A DNA stretch of 64,000 nucleotides from Bacillus sp. FJAT-29937 (GTDB taxonomy: Bacteria > Bacillota > Bacilli > Bacillales > Cytobacillaceae). Within the stretch, counting starts at the first letter, position 1, and each line of letters starts with the position of its first letter. Positions 9,417-18,313 of this stretch are shown here, in pieces. The position numbers and the translations under genes are program-made. Below the pieces are notes generated by a model. It was not told the origin of the DNA. It made no database searches and was given only the letters and a program-made list of their open reading frames with translations. Location: positions 9,507-73,506 of the forward strand of contig NZ_LMAS01000005.1 in the NCBI RefSeq assembly GCF_001509555.1. Reading direction: 5' to 3'.

Positions 9417-9450
9417 AATAGCCCAGAGCATATGCTTTGGGTTATTTTTG
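9417..9450 (+). terminator. Terminator of swrC
   Basis: A 13-bp stem with G-U pairs (9417-9429 with 9434-9446), then a T-run. Confidence 0.8.
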
Positions 9451-9644
9451 TTGAAAAATAGGCAAAGACGCCCTTCAAATTATTCATGGTCATAAGACTT
9501 ATTTCCAGTAATATGGTTTATTCTAAAATACCTAATAAATTGAAAAAAAGCTAGGTTGAAAGTTTCGTTTTTCGTTTTTGAAAAGGTTTGCATGAAATAA
9601 AAGCGAATTCCTTTTGTGAAATCACAACCTAGGAGGTTTTCGTT

Positions 9645-10988
9645 TTGAAAAAAAGCACTTCCATTTTGTTTTCTACCATTCTAGTCACGTCAGGTTTGTA
9701 TCTTGCTCCTATGAATCCCGCCTATACAGCAGAGGCTGCACCAAATCATGTTGTTCATCCAAGTGAAAAGGCATTTGATCAAAAGGTAATTGCTAGAGTT
9801 AGTGCAGAGCGCATGTATGAAGATGTCTATTATTTATCTGAAACGATTGGCCCGCGCGTAACAGGTACAGAAGGGGAGCAGCGAGCCGCCAAGTTTATTA
9901 AGGATCGTTTGGTTTCATATGGATATGAAGTAACGACACAAGAATTCAGCATCCCTGATAAAATGACAGGGCATTTACAGACTAGTGATCAAAATGAAGT
10001 CATGGTTAGTATCCCAGCCGGTTCAGGAGATACTTCTGAAGCAGGGATCACTGCAAAGCTTTATGATGCTGGGTTAGGGAAATTAACTGATTTTACACAG
10101 GAGGCAGCGGGAAAGATTGCTCTAATCTCAAGAGGCGACATCACATTTAAAGAAAAAATCGATAATGCTATAGCTGCTGGAGCGATTGGCGTGCTGATTT
10201 ATAATAATGTGGATTCCCCTGGACCATTGAATCCTTCCATCGGTGGAGATACGACCATTCCTGTTGGAGGAATTTCAAAAGCAAGCGGCGAAGCGCTGCT
10301 TCAAGATATCTTTGCACAAAACAAAACGGTGACATTAAAAGTAAAACGGATTGCCAATGCAAAGTCACAAAATATCATTGCGACTAGAACGCCTCAAAAA
10401 GGAAAAAACCACGACATTGTACACGTGTCTGCCCATTTTGATAGTGTTCCATTTGCACCGGGTGCCAGTGACAATGCATCTGGTACGGCTACTGCTTTAG
10501 AGCTTGCTAGAGTGTTAAAAAGTTATCCGATTGAAAAAGAATTGAGATTTGTTTTTGTGGGGGCTGAAGAAATTGGCCTTGTTGGTTCTGCCTATTATGT
10601 AAGTCAGCTAAGTCAGAATGAGTTAGATCGGAGCCTTGCGAATTTCAATATGGATATGGTCGGAACTTCCTGGGAAAATGCAACGGCCATCTTTATGAAT
10701 ACCGTTGATGGCAAGGCAAACATCGTATCTGAAACAGCGCTGGCGACAGCGAAAAGACTTGGAACACCATCTGAATTAGTTCTCTATCAGCGCGGAGCTT
10801 CCGATCACGTATCCTTCCACGATGCAGGAATTCCAGCTGTGAACTTCATTCGCCGTGAGCCGGGTACAGCTAATCTTGAGCCGTACTACCATACACCTGA
10901 GGACAAAATTGAATATGTTAGTGCGGAACGATTGAAAGAGGCGGGGGATTTAGTGGGCGCTTCTGTATATCAATTAGTAGGTAAATAG
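9645..10988 (+). CDS. Secreted M28 family aminopeptidase (copy 1)
   Basis: Zinc aminopeptidase of the YwaD type, exported by an N-terminal signal peptide (MKKSTSILFSTILVTSGLYL, likely cleavage near AEA-AP). A PA (protease-associated) domain spans about residues 110-230. The M28 catalytic domain follows with di-zinc ligands readable in SAHFDS, GASDNASG, GAEE, NMDMVG and YHTPED. The TTG start has AGGAGG 8 nt upstream. It probably trims extracellular peptides for nutrition. A paralog of the same plan lies at 18314. It ends at a terminator and appears monocistronic. Confidence 0.88.
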   Translation: MKKSTSILFSTILVTSGLYLAPMNPAYTAEAAPNHVVHPSEKAFDQKVIARVSAERMYEDVYYLSETIGPRVTGTEGEQRAAKFIKDRLVSYGYEVTTQEFSIPDKMTGHLQTSDQNEVMVSIPAGSGDTSEAGITAKLYDAGLGKLTDFTQEAAGKIALISRGDITFKEKIDNAIAAGAIGVLIYNNVDSPGPLNPSIGGDTTIPVGGISKASGEALLQDIFAQNKTVTLKVKRIANAKSQNIIATRTPQKGKNHDIVHVSAHFDSVPFAPGASDNASGTATALELARVLKSYPIEKELRFVFVGAEEIGLVGSAYYVSQLSQNELDRSLANFNMDMVGTSWENATAIFMNTVDGKANIVSETALATAKRLGTPSELVLYQRGASDHVSFHDAGIPAVNFIRREPGTANLEPYYHTPEDKIEYVSAERLKEAGDLVGASVYQLVGK

Positions 10989-10996
10989 TATAATAA

Positions 10997-11037
10997 AGAA
11001 GCTGATTTCTGATTTGAAGTCAGCTTCTATTTTTTTG
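10997..11037 (+). terminator. Terminator
   Basis: A 9-bp stem (10997-11005 with 11020-11028), then seven T residues. Confidence 0.8.
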
Positions 11038-11056
11038 ATTAGGCAGGAGATTTATC

Positions 11057-11665
11057 ATGTTGGAACGTACTTTTGACGCATTATTAAATATTAGGACAGG
11101 CGGGGATCAAAAGGGCTTCAATCAATCCCTTCACTATCATCGATATGAGTCAACTCCATACAGTGCACTTGACCTATTATTTAACCAATATGAATTGAAA
11201 AGCACGGATAGGCTTGTTGATTTTGGCTGTGGTAAAGGAAGATTAAACTTTTTTACAAATTATTTATTCCAATCTACAGCGGTTGGGGTGGAGATGAATG
11301 AAGGATATTATGAAGAAGCGCTTGAAAATAGGCAGAGGTATGTAAAGAAATTTAGAAATAGAAAAGATGATATTCATTTTCATTGCTGTTTAGCTGAAGA
11401 ATACGAAATTGATCCCGCTGACAATCGGTTTTATTTTTTCAATCCGTTTTCAATCCAAATCTTTATGAGGGTTATCAATAATATCCTGTTGTCTGTGGAA
11501 AAATATAAACGTGACATCGAGCTAATATTATATTATCCATCAGAGGATTATTTTTATTTTTTGGAAAATCAAACGGTCTTGGAATTGAAGCAGGAATTAT
11601 TATTACCAGAATCTGTGCATAATCCAAATGAAAGATTTTTGATATATCGTTATTCAATAGACTAG
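11057..11665 (+). CDS. Class I SAM-dependent methyltransferase
   Basis: A 202-aa cytoplasmic methyltransferase-like protein. Motif I is VDFGCGKGR (about residues 54-62), the acidic end of strand beta-2 is VGVEMNE (about 78), and the FFNPF stretch near residue 130 occupies the position of the motif IV substrate/cofactor loop. The target is not deducible from sequence. AGGAGA precedes the ATG. The gene is followed immediately by the first array of 52-bp repeats, which could form the 3' end of its transcript. Confidence 0.7.
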   Translation: MLERTFDALLNIRTGGDQKGFNQSLHYHRYESTPYSALDLLFNQYELKSTDRLVDFGCGKGRLNFFTNYLFQSTAVGVEMNEGYYEEALENRQRYVKKFRNRKDDIHFHCCLAEEYEIDPADNRFYFFNPFSIQIFMRVINNILLSVEKYKRDIELILYYPSEDYFYFLENQTVLELKQELLLPESVHNPNERFLIYRYSID

Positions 11666-11670
11666 GCTTG

Positions 11671-11940
11671 TTCATGGTGAGTGTTTTAGGTAGGGCAACA
11701 GGAAAACAAGCACTATAGAGCCTTCATAGTAAGCGTTTTAGATAGAGCAGCGCGAAAACGAGCGCTATAGAACCTTCATAGTAAGCGTTTTAGGAAGAGC
11801 AACAGGAAAACAAGCACTATAGAGCCTTCATAGTAAGCGTTTTAGATAGAGCAACGCGAAAACGAGCGCTATAGATCATTCATGGCGCGAGTTTTAGGAA
11901 GAGCAGCGCCAAAACAAGTACCATAGAACTTTTAAAGTAA
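11671..11940. repeat. Tandem array of five 52-bp hairpin units
   Basis: Units begin at 11671, 11723, 11775, 11827 and 11879, exactly 52 bp apart, with a degenerate sixth remnant after 11930. Each reads TTCATAGT, then GCGTTTTAG, then a GC-rich middle, then AAAACG..GC.CTATAG, so the ends can pair into an imperfect hairpin. No ORF crosses the array convincingly. It shares period and layout with the array at 50917-51175. Confidence 0.85.
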
Positions 11941-12111
11941 GGGTTTAATATTTGATCTCACAAAAAACGGTCTTTAGTCAAAATGAATTAAATCCTAGTT
12001 AATTGATGAATCATATAAGAATATTAATTGGATTTAAGGTTAAATATTGATAAAATTCAATTAATCAAACTTTTATTAAAGCAATTTAATTTTACAAAGA
12101 AGGTGCTTGTT

Positions 12112-13254
12112 TTGGAAAAGAGATTTGAAACATTAGTTTTGCACGGTACAGAAAAACCAACGAAACCGATAAAAAGTAAGGTAACACCCATTTATCAAAC
12201 GTCTGCGTTTGCATTTGAAGATTTAGATGATATGGAAAGGTTTTACCAAGGGGAAGGGAATTACTTATATTCTCGTGTTGGCAATCCAAATACCGATGAA
12301 CTTGGTCAGGCGGTTGCAGCACTCGAAGGCGCCCCTGCAGGAGTGGCCACATCATCAGGCCTTTCAGCGATATTGGCAGCGGTTCTTGCTGTGCTCAAAA
12401 GCGGTGATCATATCATTGCTGCGGAAGATGTTTATGGGGGCAGCTTCCACCTATTGAAAGGAGAATTAAGTCAACTGGGGATTGAGACAACATTTGTGTC
12501 CTTCTCCAATCTTCAGAATGTGGAACAGGCTATTCAGCCAAACACAAAGCTATTATACACAGAATCGATCACCAATCCGCTTTTAAGAGTGGAGGATATT
12601 GAAGGTGTCGTTGATTTCGCTAAAAAACATCAATTAGCTGTGCTTGTTGATAACACATTTGCCACACCTTTACAATGCAGCCCATTTAAGCTTGGTGCAG
12701 ATTTAGTCGTTCATAGTGCAACAAAATATATTGGCGGCCATAGTGATGTTACGGCTGGAGTCGTTGTCGGACGAGCCGATTTAGTAGAAAAGGCGAGAGC
12801 GAAAGTTGTAAATCTTGGCGCAAATGTAAGTCCATTTGAAGCTTGGCTTACATGCCGCGGGCTGAAAACATTGGCCCTTCGCATGAGAACCCAATCCACT
12901 AATGCAAGAAAACTAGCTGAGGCTCTACAGGGGAATACAAATATTTCTAAGGTGTATTATCCTTTCAATGAAGCAGAGACCGGTTTTGGTGCAATGGTTA
13001 CGATTGAGCTTTCAAAAAGTATAGATGTCAATCAATTCTTTAAATCCCTTTCATGGGTAAAATTAGTTCCGACCCTTGCCGGAGTGGAGACAACCGTTTC
13101 TCATCCATTACTAACCTCTCACCGTGCCTTACCGCCTGAAGCTAGTGAAGCGCTAGGGATTACGAGAGAGGTCGTCCGGATTTCAGTTGGAATCGAACAT
13201 CCGGAAGATATTATTGCAGCCTTTGAGCAAGCGATTAAACAATCAATAAAATAA
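12112..13254 (+). CDS. Cys/Met metabolism PLP enzyme (cystathionine synthase/lyase type)
   Basis: A 380-aa trans-sulfuration family enzyme. Family marks are YSRVGNPN, VYGGSFHLL (PLP phosphate and ring contacts), DNTFATPLQ, and SATKYIGGHSD with the Schiff-base Lys (about residue 203). The family includes cystathionine gamma-synthase, cystathionine lyases and methionine gamma-lyase; sequence alone does not decide among them. The TTG start at 12112 has AAGGTG about 6 nt upstream and removes an unlikely 28-residue AT-rich extension. No SAM riboswitch was found in the 170-bp leader. It ends at a terminator. Confidence 0.82.
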   Translation: MEKRFETLVLHGTEKPTKPIKSKVTPIYQTSAFAFEDLDDMERFYQGEGNYLYSRVGNPNTDELGQAVAALEGAPAGVATSSGLSAILAAVLAVLKSGDHIIAAEDVYGGSFHLLKGELSQLGIETTFVSFSNLQNVEQAIQPNTKLLYTESITNPLLRVEDIEGVVDFAKKHQLAVLVDNTFATPLQCSPFKLGADLVVHSATKYIGGHSDVTAGVVVGRADLVEKARAKVVNLGANVSPFEAWLTCRGLKTLALRMRTQSTNARKLAEALQGNTNISKVYYPFNEAETGFGAMVTIELSKSIDVNQFFKSLSWVKLVPTLAGVETTVSHPLLTSHRALPPEASEALGITREVVRISVGIEHPEDIIAAFEQAIKQSIK

Positions 13255-13264
13255 TTGTTCTCAC

Positions 13265-13288
13265 GCTCGCCAATCGGCGGGCTTTTTT
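13265..13288 (+). terminator. Terminator
   Basis: A 7-bp GC-rich stem (13265-13271 with 13276-13282), then six T residues. Confidence 0.85.
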
Positions 13289-13469
13289 GTCCTAACTCAT
13301 TAATCAGTACCTACGTCTCAAGTCCTAGAATTATTTACGGTCAAGGTCTATAGATGAAAGTGAAAAAATCCTGTATCTTTAAGAAGAGAAGGAAATATTT
13401 TATAGCTGAAACCAACATTTGTTTCATACGTATATATATTAAGGATTTTAAGTCAGGAGTCGATTAAAT

Positions 13470-14126
13470 ATGAATCCATTTTTAGCATTTCTATTACGAA
13501 TGTTAATTGCTCTTCCAACATCGTCCAGTGTATGGCTGCTAAGCTATTTTGCCTTTAACCAAACCTTCTGGCTCTCAGGTGCCATTGGCTTTGGGGCGGG
13601 AGCTCTTGCTTATTTAATGACAGGCATGATACAGAAGCAAAGGTTCTTAAAACGCCATCATCTGACTAGGAAGGAATACCAGTTTATTAAGAAAAACATC
13701 GATGATGCGAAACGGAAAATTTCCCGTTTGCATAAGGCGCTTTTCTCGATTCGTCATATTCCTTCTTTGAAGCAAAGAGTGGAACTCATGCGAACAACGA
13801 GAAAAATATACAGGCTAACGAAAAAGGAGCCAAAACGTTTTTATAAAGCGGAGCAGTTTTATTTTTCCCATTTAGATTCTGCTGTTGAGCTTTCTGAGAA
13901 ATATGTGTTTTTATCAGCTCAGCCCAAGAAAACCTATGAACTTGACCAGTCACTTCATGAAACACGCCGTACCCTTGAACAGTTAACGGCTATGGTTGAA
14001 GAGGATTTATATAAAGTCATCTCAGATGATATTGATCAGCTGAACTTCGAAATTGATGTCGCAAAGCATACGATAAAAACCATAAAGGATTCACGAATAA
14101 TCGATGAAAGCAGGAGATTAAAATGA
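13470..14126 (+). CDS. xpaC: XpaC-like membrane protein
   Basis: A 218-aa protein matching the Bacillus XpaC family, historically tied to hydrolysis of an indolyl phosphate substrate but without a firm biochemical role. Two N-terminal hydrophobic segments (residues 4-24 and 30-52) are followed by a highly charged, helical cytoplasmic domain rich in Lys/Arg/Glu. The following TelA-family gene starts inside its stop (ATGA overlap), the same pairing as xpaC-yaaN in B. subtilis, so the two products probably act together at the membrane. Confidence 0.82.
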   Translation: MNPFLAFLLRMLIALPTSSSVWLLSYFAFNQTFWLSGAIGFGAGALAYLMTGMIQKQRFLKRHHLTRKEYQFIKKNIDDAKRKISRLHKALFSIRHIPSLKQRVELMRTTRKIYRLTKKEPKRFYKAEQFYFSHLDSAVELSEKYVFLSAQPKKTYELDQSLHETRRTLEQLTAMVEEDLYKVISDDIDQLNFEIDVAKHTIKTIKDSRIIDESRRLK

Positions 14127-15298
14127 GTGAGCAAAATCCATCTCTTTTAAAAAACACGGGCAATACAAACTTAATGGATGATCTGCTAGCTAATCCATTT
14201 GGGGGAAATCTTGAGCTGACTAGCAAAAATGAACCGTTAAAAGAAAAACCGGTTAAGCTGATTGACGTGATTCCAGAAGAAAATAGACAAAAGGCCTACG
14301 AGCTTGCCAAGCAGATTGATCCGACCAATCATCAGGCGATGATCTCATACGGGACACCTGCACAGTCAAAGCTATTGTCCTTCTCCAACTCGATGCTCGA
14401 ACAAGTACAAAAAAAGGACATTGGGGAAGTAGGAGAAATCATTAGTGAATTAATGATGAAGTTTAATGAAGTGAATCCAGACGACTTGAAGGGGGAGAAA
14501 TCTTCCTTTCTTTCACGTATGTTTGGGAGAATTTCAAGCTCGATACAAGAGACTTTGTCCAGATACCAGAAAACAGGCGCACAAATTGACAGGATTAGTG
14601 TGAAGCTTGAACGCAGCAAAAACATACTACTTTCAGATGTAGTTATGCTAGAAAGGCTGTATGAGAATAACAAGGAATATTTCCATGCCTTAAATGTCTA
14701 TATTGCAGCAGGTGAAATTAAGCTTGAGGAATTAAATGATATAACGATTCCAGCATTAAAGAAAAAAGCTGAAGAGTCGAACGACCAAATGAAGTTCCAA
14801 GAAGTAAATGATATGATTCAGTTCGCTGACAGGCTGGATAAACGCCTTTATGATTTGAAGTTAAGCCGAGAAATCACGATTCAGAGCGCTCCGCAAATCC
14901 GTCTCATTCAAAATACGAATCAGGCGCTAGTTGAAAAGATCCAATCGTCTATAATGACAGCCATCCCGTTGTGGAAAAATCAAGTAGCCATTGCACTAAC
15001 GCTCATTAGGCAACGACATGCGGTAGAGGCACAAAAGCAAGTGTCTAAGACAACGAATGAGCTCTTGCTGAAAAACGCTGAAATGTTAAAAACGAACACC
15101 ATTGAGACTGCCAGAGAAAATGAACGCGGCCTTGTTGATATTGAAACATTGAAGAAAACCCAGGAAAATTTAATTTCCACACTGGAAGAGACTTTAAGAA
15201 TCCAAGAAGAAGGACGCAACAAGCGCCGTTTGGCAGAGCAAGAGCTGGCCACAATGGAAAGCGACCTACGACAAAAGCTGCTTGAAATCAAAGGGTAA
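14123..15298 (+). CDS. yaaN: TelA/YaaN toxic-anion-resistance family protein
   Basis: A 391-aa, almost wholly alpha-helical cytoplasmic protein of the TelA family, implicated in tolerance to tellurite and other toxic anions or cell-envelope stress. Visible features are [16 protein letters not shown] at the N-terminus, [20 protein letters not shown] around residue 135, the conserved [16 protein letters not shown] block near residue 285, and C-terminal coiled coils. It is translationally coupled to xpaC. TerD-TerB and TerC proteins elsewhere in the window belong to related stress families. Confidence 0.88.
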   Translation: MSEQNPSLLKNTGNTNLMDDLLANPFGGNLELTSKNEPLKEKPVKLIDVIPEENRQKAYELAKQIDPTNHQAMISYGTPAQSKLLSFSNSMLEQVQKKDIGEVGEIISELMMKFNEVNPDDLKGEKSSFLSRMFGRISSSIQETLSRYQKTGAQIDRISVKLERSKNILLSDVVMLERLYENNKEYFHALNVYIAAGEIKLEELNDITIPALKKKAEESNDQMKFQEVNDMIQFADRLDKRLYDLKLSREITIQSAPQIRLIQNTNQALVEKIQSSIMTAIPLWKNQVAIALTLIRQRHAVEAQKQVSKTTNELLLKNAEMLKTNTIETARENERGLVDIETLKKTQENLISTLEETLRIQEEGRNKRRLAEQELATMESDLRQKLLEIKG

Positions 15299-15312
15299 TC
15301 CATTAAAAAGGA

Positions 15313-15357
15313 AGAAGCTCTATTAATCAAACGCTTGATTAGTAGAGCTTCTTTTTG
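15313..15357. terminator. Bidirectional terminator between convergent genes
   Basis: A perfect 17-bp stem (15313-15329 with 15336-15352) flanked by A-run and T-run, serving both yaaN (plus) and the sensor kinase (minus). Confidence 0.9.
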
Positions 15358-15360
15358 ACC

Positions 15361-17007
15361 TTATTGATCCATACTTTTATCATTCTTTATCGGTAATTTG
15401 ATTAGGACCTCTGTTCCTTCATTTATTTTACTATTGAATACGATTGAACCATTATGAGATTGCACAATCTTATAGCTCACAGTCAGACCTAATCCTGTTC
15501 CTTTTTCTTTAGAAGAATAGAACGGCTCTCCGATTTTTTCCAGCCGTTGTTCAGAAATGCCGCAGCCTTGATCCTTTACAGTAATTAGAATTTCTCCATT
15601 CTCTTCCAATGTTAAATAGACTTCCACTTTACCTTTACTTGCGGATGCCTCAATGGCATTCTTGATAATATTGATAAAAAGCTGCTTTAATTGATTCGGT
15701 TCGCAATCGATCATATATTCTTGAATATCCGAAATAAAATCGATTTGGACATTATATAAATTGGCATCCGATTGAAGTAATGATATGACCTCAAATAGTA
15801 GGAGATGGATATCGGCACGGGTAAACTGGACCTGCTGGGGCTTAGCCAACAGGAGCAGCTCCCCAGCTATATAATTAATTCGGTTTAATTCGTCTAGCAT
15901 AATTTTATGATATAAATGATCTTTTTCGTTCTCCTTCTGAAGCAGTTGAACAAATCCAATGAGCGAGGTAAGCGGATTGCGAATTTCATGTGCCACACTT
16001 GCAGCTAATTCACCCACAACGGACAGCTTTTCTGTTCGTCTTAGTCTTTCCTCCGTTTGCCTAATATGGGTGACATCCTTTCCATAACCAACAATTCCAT
16101 CAATTTTCCCGTTTACGATGATGGGAAGATTCGTGCATTGTAACGTTATGATTTCGCCGTTTATATGGGGCATCTTAAGCTCATACTTTTGAACACATTC
16201 TCCTTTAAGGATATTAGAAATCGCCTTTTGGATTGCCTTTTGTCCTTCGAATGGCAGCGAGTCTTTAATATTTTTGCCAATTATTCTTTGATCATCATAG
16301 CCAGTAACAGCTTTAAATTGCGGGTTTACATTTGTTATGACCCCGTTCAGATTGATCATATAAACAATATCAGGGTTATATTCAAATAGGGATTTGTACT
16401 TTTGCCTGCTTCTTTTTAGCAGGTTTTCAACGATCTTTCTTTCTGTTATATCTCTTCCAATAATGACTAGCCCCTTGCGGCTGCCATCTTCATGAAAGAG
16501 AGGGACCTTAATCGTGTCAAACGTTTTTTGCAGACCGTTCGGAAGAGGGATGACTTCCTCAATACGTGTAATCCCTTTATTCTTCCAAGCTTCTTCATCT
16601 GATACCTCACAGTAGATTAACGCGTCCTGGTAAAACTCTGTATATTCTGCTAGTTCCGAGTCCTTTTTTCCTTTGTAATCTACATTCTCCAGCTGAAATA
16701 ATTTTAATCCAAATTCATTGGCTTCGATCCAGCGCCCTTCTCCGTCCTTGAAATTCACGAAGTCAACCATTGAATTGATTAGAGTTGATAATCGCCTTTC
16801 CTCTTCCTTGAGATTGTTTAATTTTTTCGTCTTTTCCATAAAATGATAAAATAGCCAGCCAGTTGTAAGGATATATAGCAGTTCCTTCATTCTTTCGATT
16901 GTTTCGATAAGTGGAGAAGGCTGAAATTGACTGAGAAGATAGTTAGTGCCAAAAATCCAAACAATGCTTATCATTATATAGAGGATAAAGAGCTTCTTTT
17001 TGTTCAT
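15361..17007 (-). CDS. PAS-domain sensor histidine kinase (orphan)
   Basis: A 548-aa membrane histidine kinase. Helices at residues 6-25 and 43-56 form an anchor with almost no external loop. Two PAS domains follow (about 72-190 and 205-318), then HisKA with phospho-acceptor His in AHEIRNPLTS (about 340), and HATPase with the N box NAIEAS, G1 DQGCGIS and G2 GTGLGL. No response regulator is adjacent. The architecture resembles the sporulation kinases (KinA-E) that feed Spo0F; this role is inference. Confidence 0.85.
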   Translation of the reverse strand: MNKKKLFILYIMISIVWIFGTNYLLSQFQPSPLIETIERMKELLYILTTGWLFYHFMEKTKKLNNLKEEERRLSTLINSMVDFVNFKDGEGRWIEANEFGLKLFQLENVDYKGKKDSELAEYTEFYQDALIYCEVSDEEAWKNKGITRIEEVIPLPNGLQKTFDTIKVPLFHEDGSRKGLVIIGRDITERKIVENLLKRSRQKYKSLFEYNPDIVYMINLNGVITNVNPQFKAVTGYDDQRIIGKNIKDSLPFEGQKAIQKAISNILKGECVQKYELKMPHINGEIITLQCTNLPIIVNGKIDGIVGYGKDVTHIRQTEERLRRTEKLSVVGELAASVAHEIRNPLTSLIGFVQLLQKENEKDHLYHKIMLDELNRINYIAGELLLLAKPQQVQFTRADIHLLLFEVISLLQSDANLYNVQIDFISDIQEYMIDCEPNQLKQLFINIIKNAIEASASKGKVEVYLTLEENGEILITVKDQGCGISEQRLEKIGEPFYSSKEKGTGLGLTVSYKIVQSHNGSIVFNSKINEGTEVLIKLPIKNDKSMDQ

Positions 17008-17176
17008 TTGATTCGTATATCTCCTGTTCTATACGAGAATGAGGAAAATAATCATTTCCATTTCGTTATGTTCGTAATGGTATAGAGACTAGAAAATATA
17101 AATTTTCAGTCCATAAACATTTTATCCTAGTTTGGTAGGCAGTAAAAGACAAAAAAATTACTGGAGTGACATAATC

Positions 17177-17410
17177 GTGTATTTAACCATTGAAGAAACA
17201 GCTGAATATTTATCAGTCTCTGTCACATATGTGGAGAACTTAATTTTACAAGGAAAGGTACGTGTCTTACATGATAGCGAGGGAGCCGTATTGATCTACA
17301 AGGATCAGTTTAAGACACATTTTGAACAGCTGGAGAAATATAAACATTTAGTCAAGGAATTGGAAAATGAGCCCATTCCAGAGGATCGGGATATTAAAGA
17401 CGAGGATTAG
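17177..17410 (+). CDS. Small excisionase-type helix-turn-helix protein
   Basis: A 77-aa protein with the MerR/excisionase-like winged HTH pattern YLTIEETAEYLSVSVTYVENLILQG (split: helix 1 about residues 4-11, recognition helix about 16-25), then an acidic tail. GTG 17177 is chosen because GGAGTGA lies 7 nt upstream; the longer reading from 17132 has no ribosome site. It is divergent from the sensor kinase, leaving about 170 bp between the starts. The target is unknown. Confidence 0.6.
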   Translation: MYLTIEETAEYLSVSVTYVENLILQGKVRVLHDSEGAVLIYKDQFKTHFEQLEKYKHLVKELENEPIPEDRDIKDED

Positions 17411-17536
17411 AATGTTCCGCCCTTCATTGCGGTCATAATAGAAAATGGGGTTAACTTGTACGAGTCACATTATTTTACAAAAATCCTGTTGTTCGTTAAT
17501 CTTTATTATGAAATAACATGAAGGAGGAAACGAATT

Positions 17537-18097
17537 ATGTATGATATTACGGTCATTGGAGCAGGTCCGGCAGGAGGAAGTGCGGCATTATTCGCGGCTA
17601 AAGCAGGAAAAAAGGTATTAGTCATTGATAATGATAAGAGTGTAACGAAGCGTGCTTGGTTAGAGAACCATTATGGTGTGCTTGAAATTTCCGGCCCAGA
17701 TTTAGTCGAAGTTGGGAAGAAGCAGGCAGCTAAATTCGGTGCCGAAATCGTAAACGGATCCGTTGAAAATATTGAAAAATCAGAAGCTGGATTCGCCATT
17801 CAAACAGATAATCAAACATATGAATCGAAGCATGTGATTATCGCAACAGGTTTTCTAACAGATCTTGCTGAAAAAGCGGGATTAAAAACAAAAGATGGCA
17901 CAGAGCCTAGAGTAAAAACGATTTTCGATGTCGATGCAGCCGGAAAAACGAATATTGAAGGAATATGGGCAGCTGGCACTGCGGCAGGGGTAAGCGTGCA
18001 CACGATTATCACAGCCGGAGACGGCGCAAAAGTTGCCATTAATGTGATTAGCGAATTAAATGGTGAACGCTATGTTGACCATGATGTTTTAAAGTAA
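17537..18097 (+). CDS. Short FAD-binding thioredoxin-reductase-like protein
   Basis: A 186-aa Rossmann flavoprotein. It has the FAD GxGxxG motif (VIGAGPAGGSAALFAA, residues 6-21), the E/D-equivalent VIDND at strand 2 end, the ATG motif (IIATGF, about 100-105) and a C-terminal FAD motif (GIWAAGTAAG, about 140-149). The NADPH domain and redox-active CxxC of thioredoxin reductase are absent, making it about 60 percent of the usual length. Both ends look native (good AAGGAGG, clean stop, terminator), so it is a natural short form rather than a frameshift. Confidence 0.75.
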   Translation: MYDITVIGAGPAGGSAALFAAKAGKKVLVIDNDKSVTKRAWLENHYGVLEISGPDLVEVGKKQAAKFGAEIVNGSVENIEKSEAGFAIQTDNQTYESKHVIIATGFLTDLAEKAGLKTKDGTEPRVKTIFDVDAAGKTNIEGIWAAGTAAGVSVHTIITAGDGAKVAINVISELNGERYVDHDVLK

Positions 18098-18106
18098 GTT
18101 GGACGA

Positions 18107-18133
18107 GCCAGCCTTTATGGGTTGGCTTTTTTC
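18107..18133 (+). terminator. Terminator
   Basis: A 7-bp stem with one G-U pair (18107-18113 with 18119-18126), then six T residues. Confidence 0.8.
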
Positions 18134-18313
18134 GTGCTTATTTTTACGACTAAGCTGCTAGTAATGCTTGATTACCCGTGTCTTTTATCCTTAATAAAAC
18201 TATATTGGAATAAAATGGACAGTTTGTCCCACCACATAGTAGTAATAAATTCCCTTTCCTAATATTTAGAATAGTTTAAGATTTATATTAATCTATGTCT
18301 TAGGAGGGATTCT

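Noticed and set aside
11671..11940. CRISPR array
   Set aside because: Units are contiguous 52-bp tandem copies with internal hairpins. There is no alternation of constant repeats and unique spacers, and no cas genes.
11941..12111. SAM riboswitch before the trans-sulfuration gene
   Set aside because: No S-box core or terminator was found in the leader; likewise none upstream of the MtnE-like gene.
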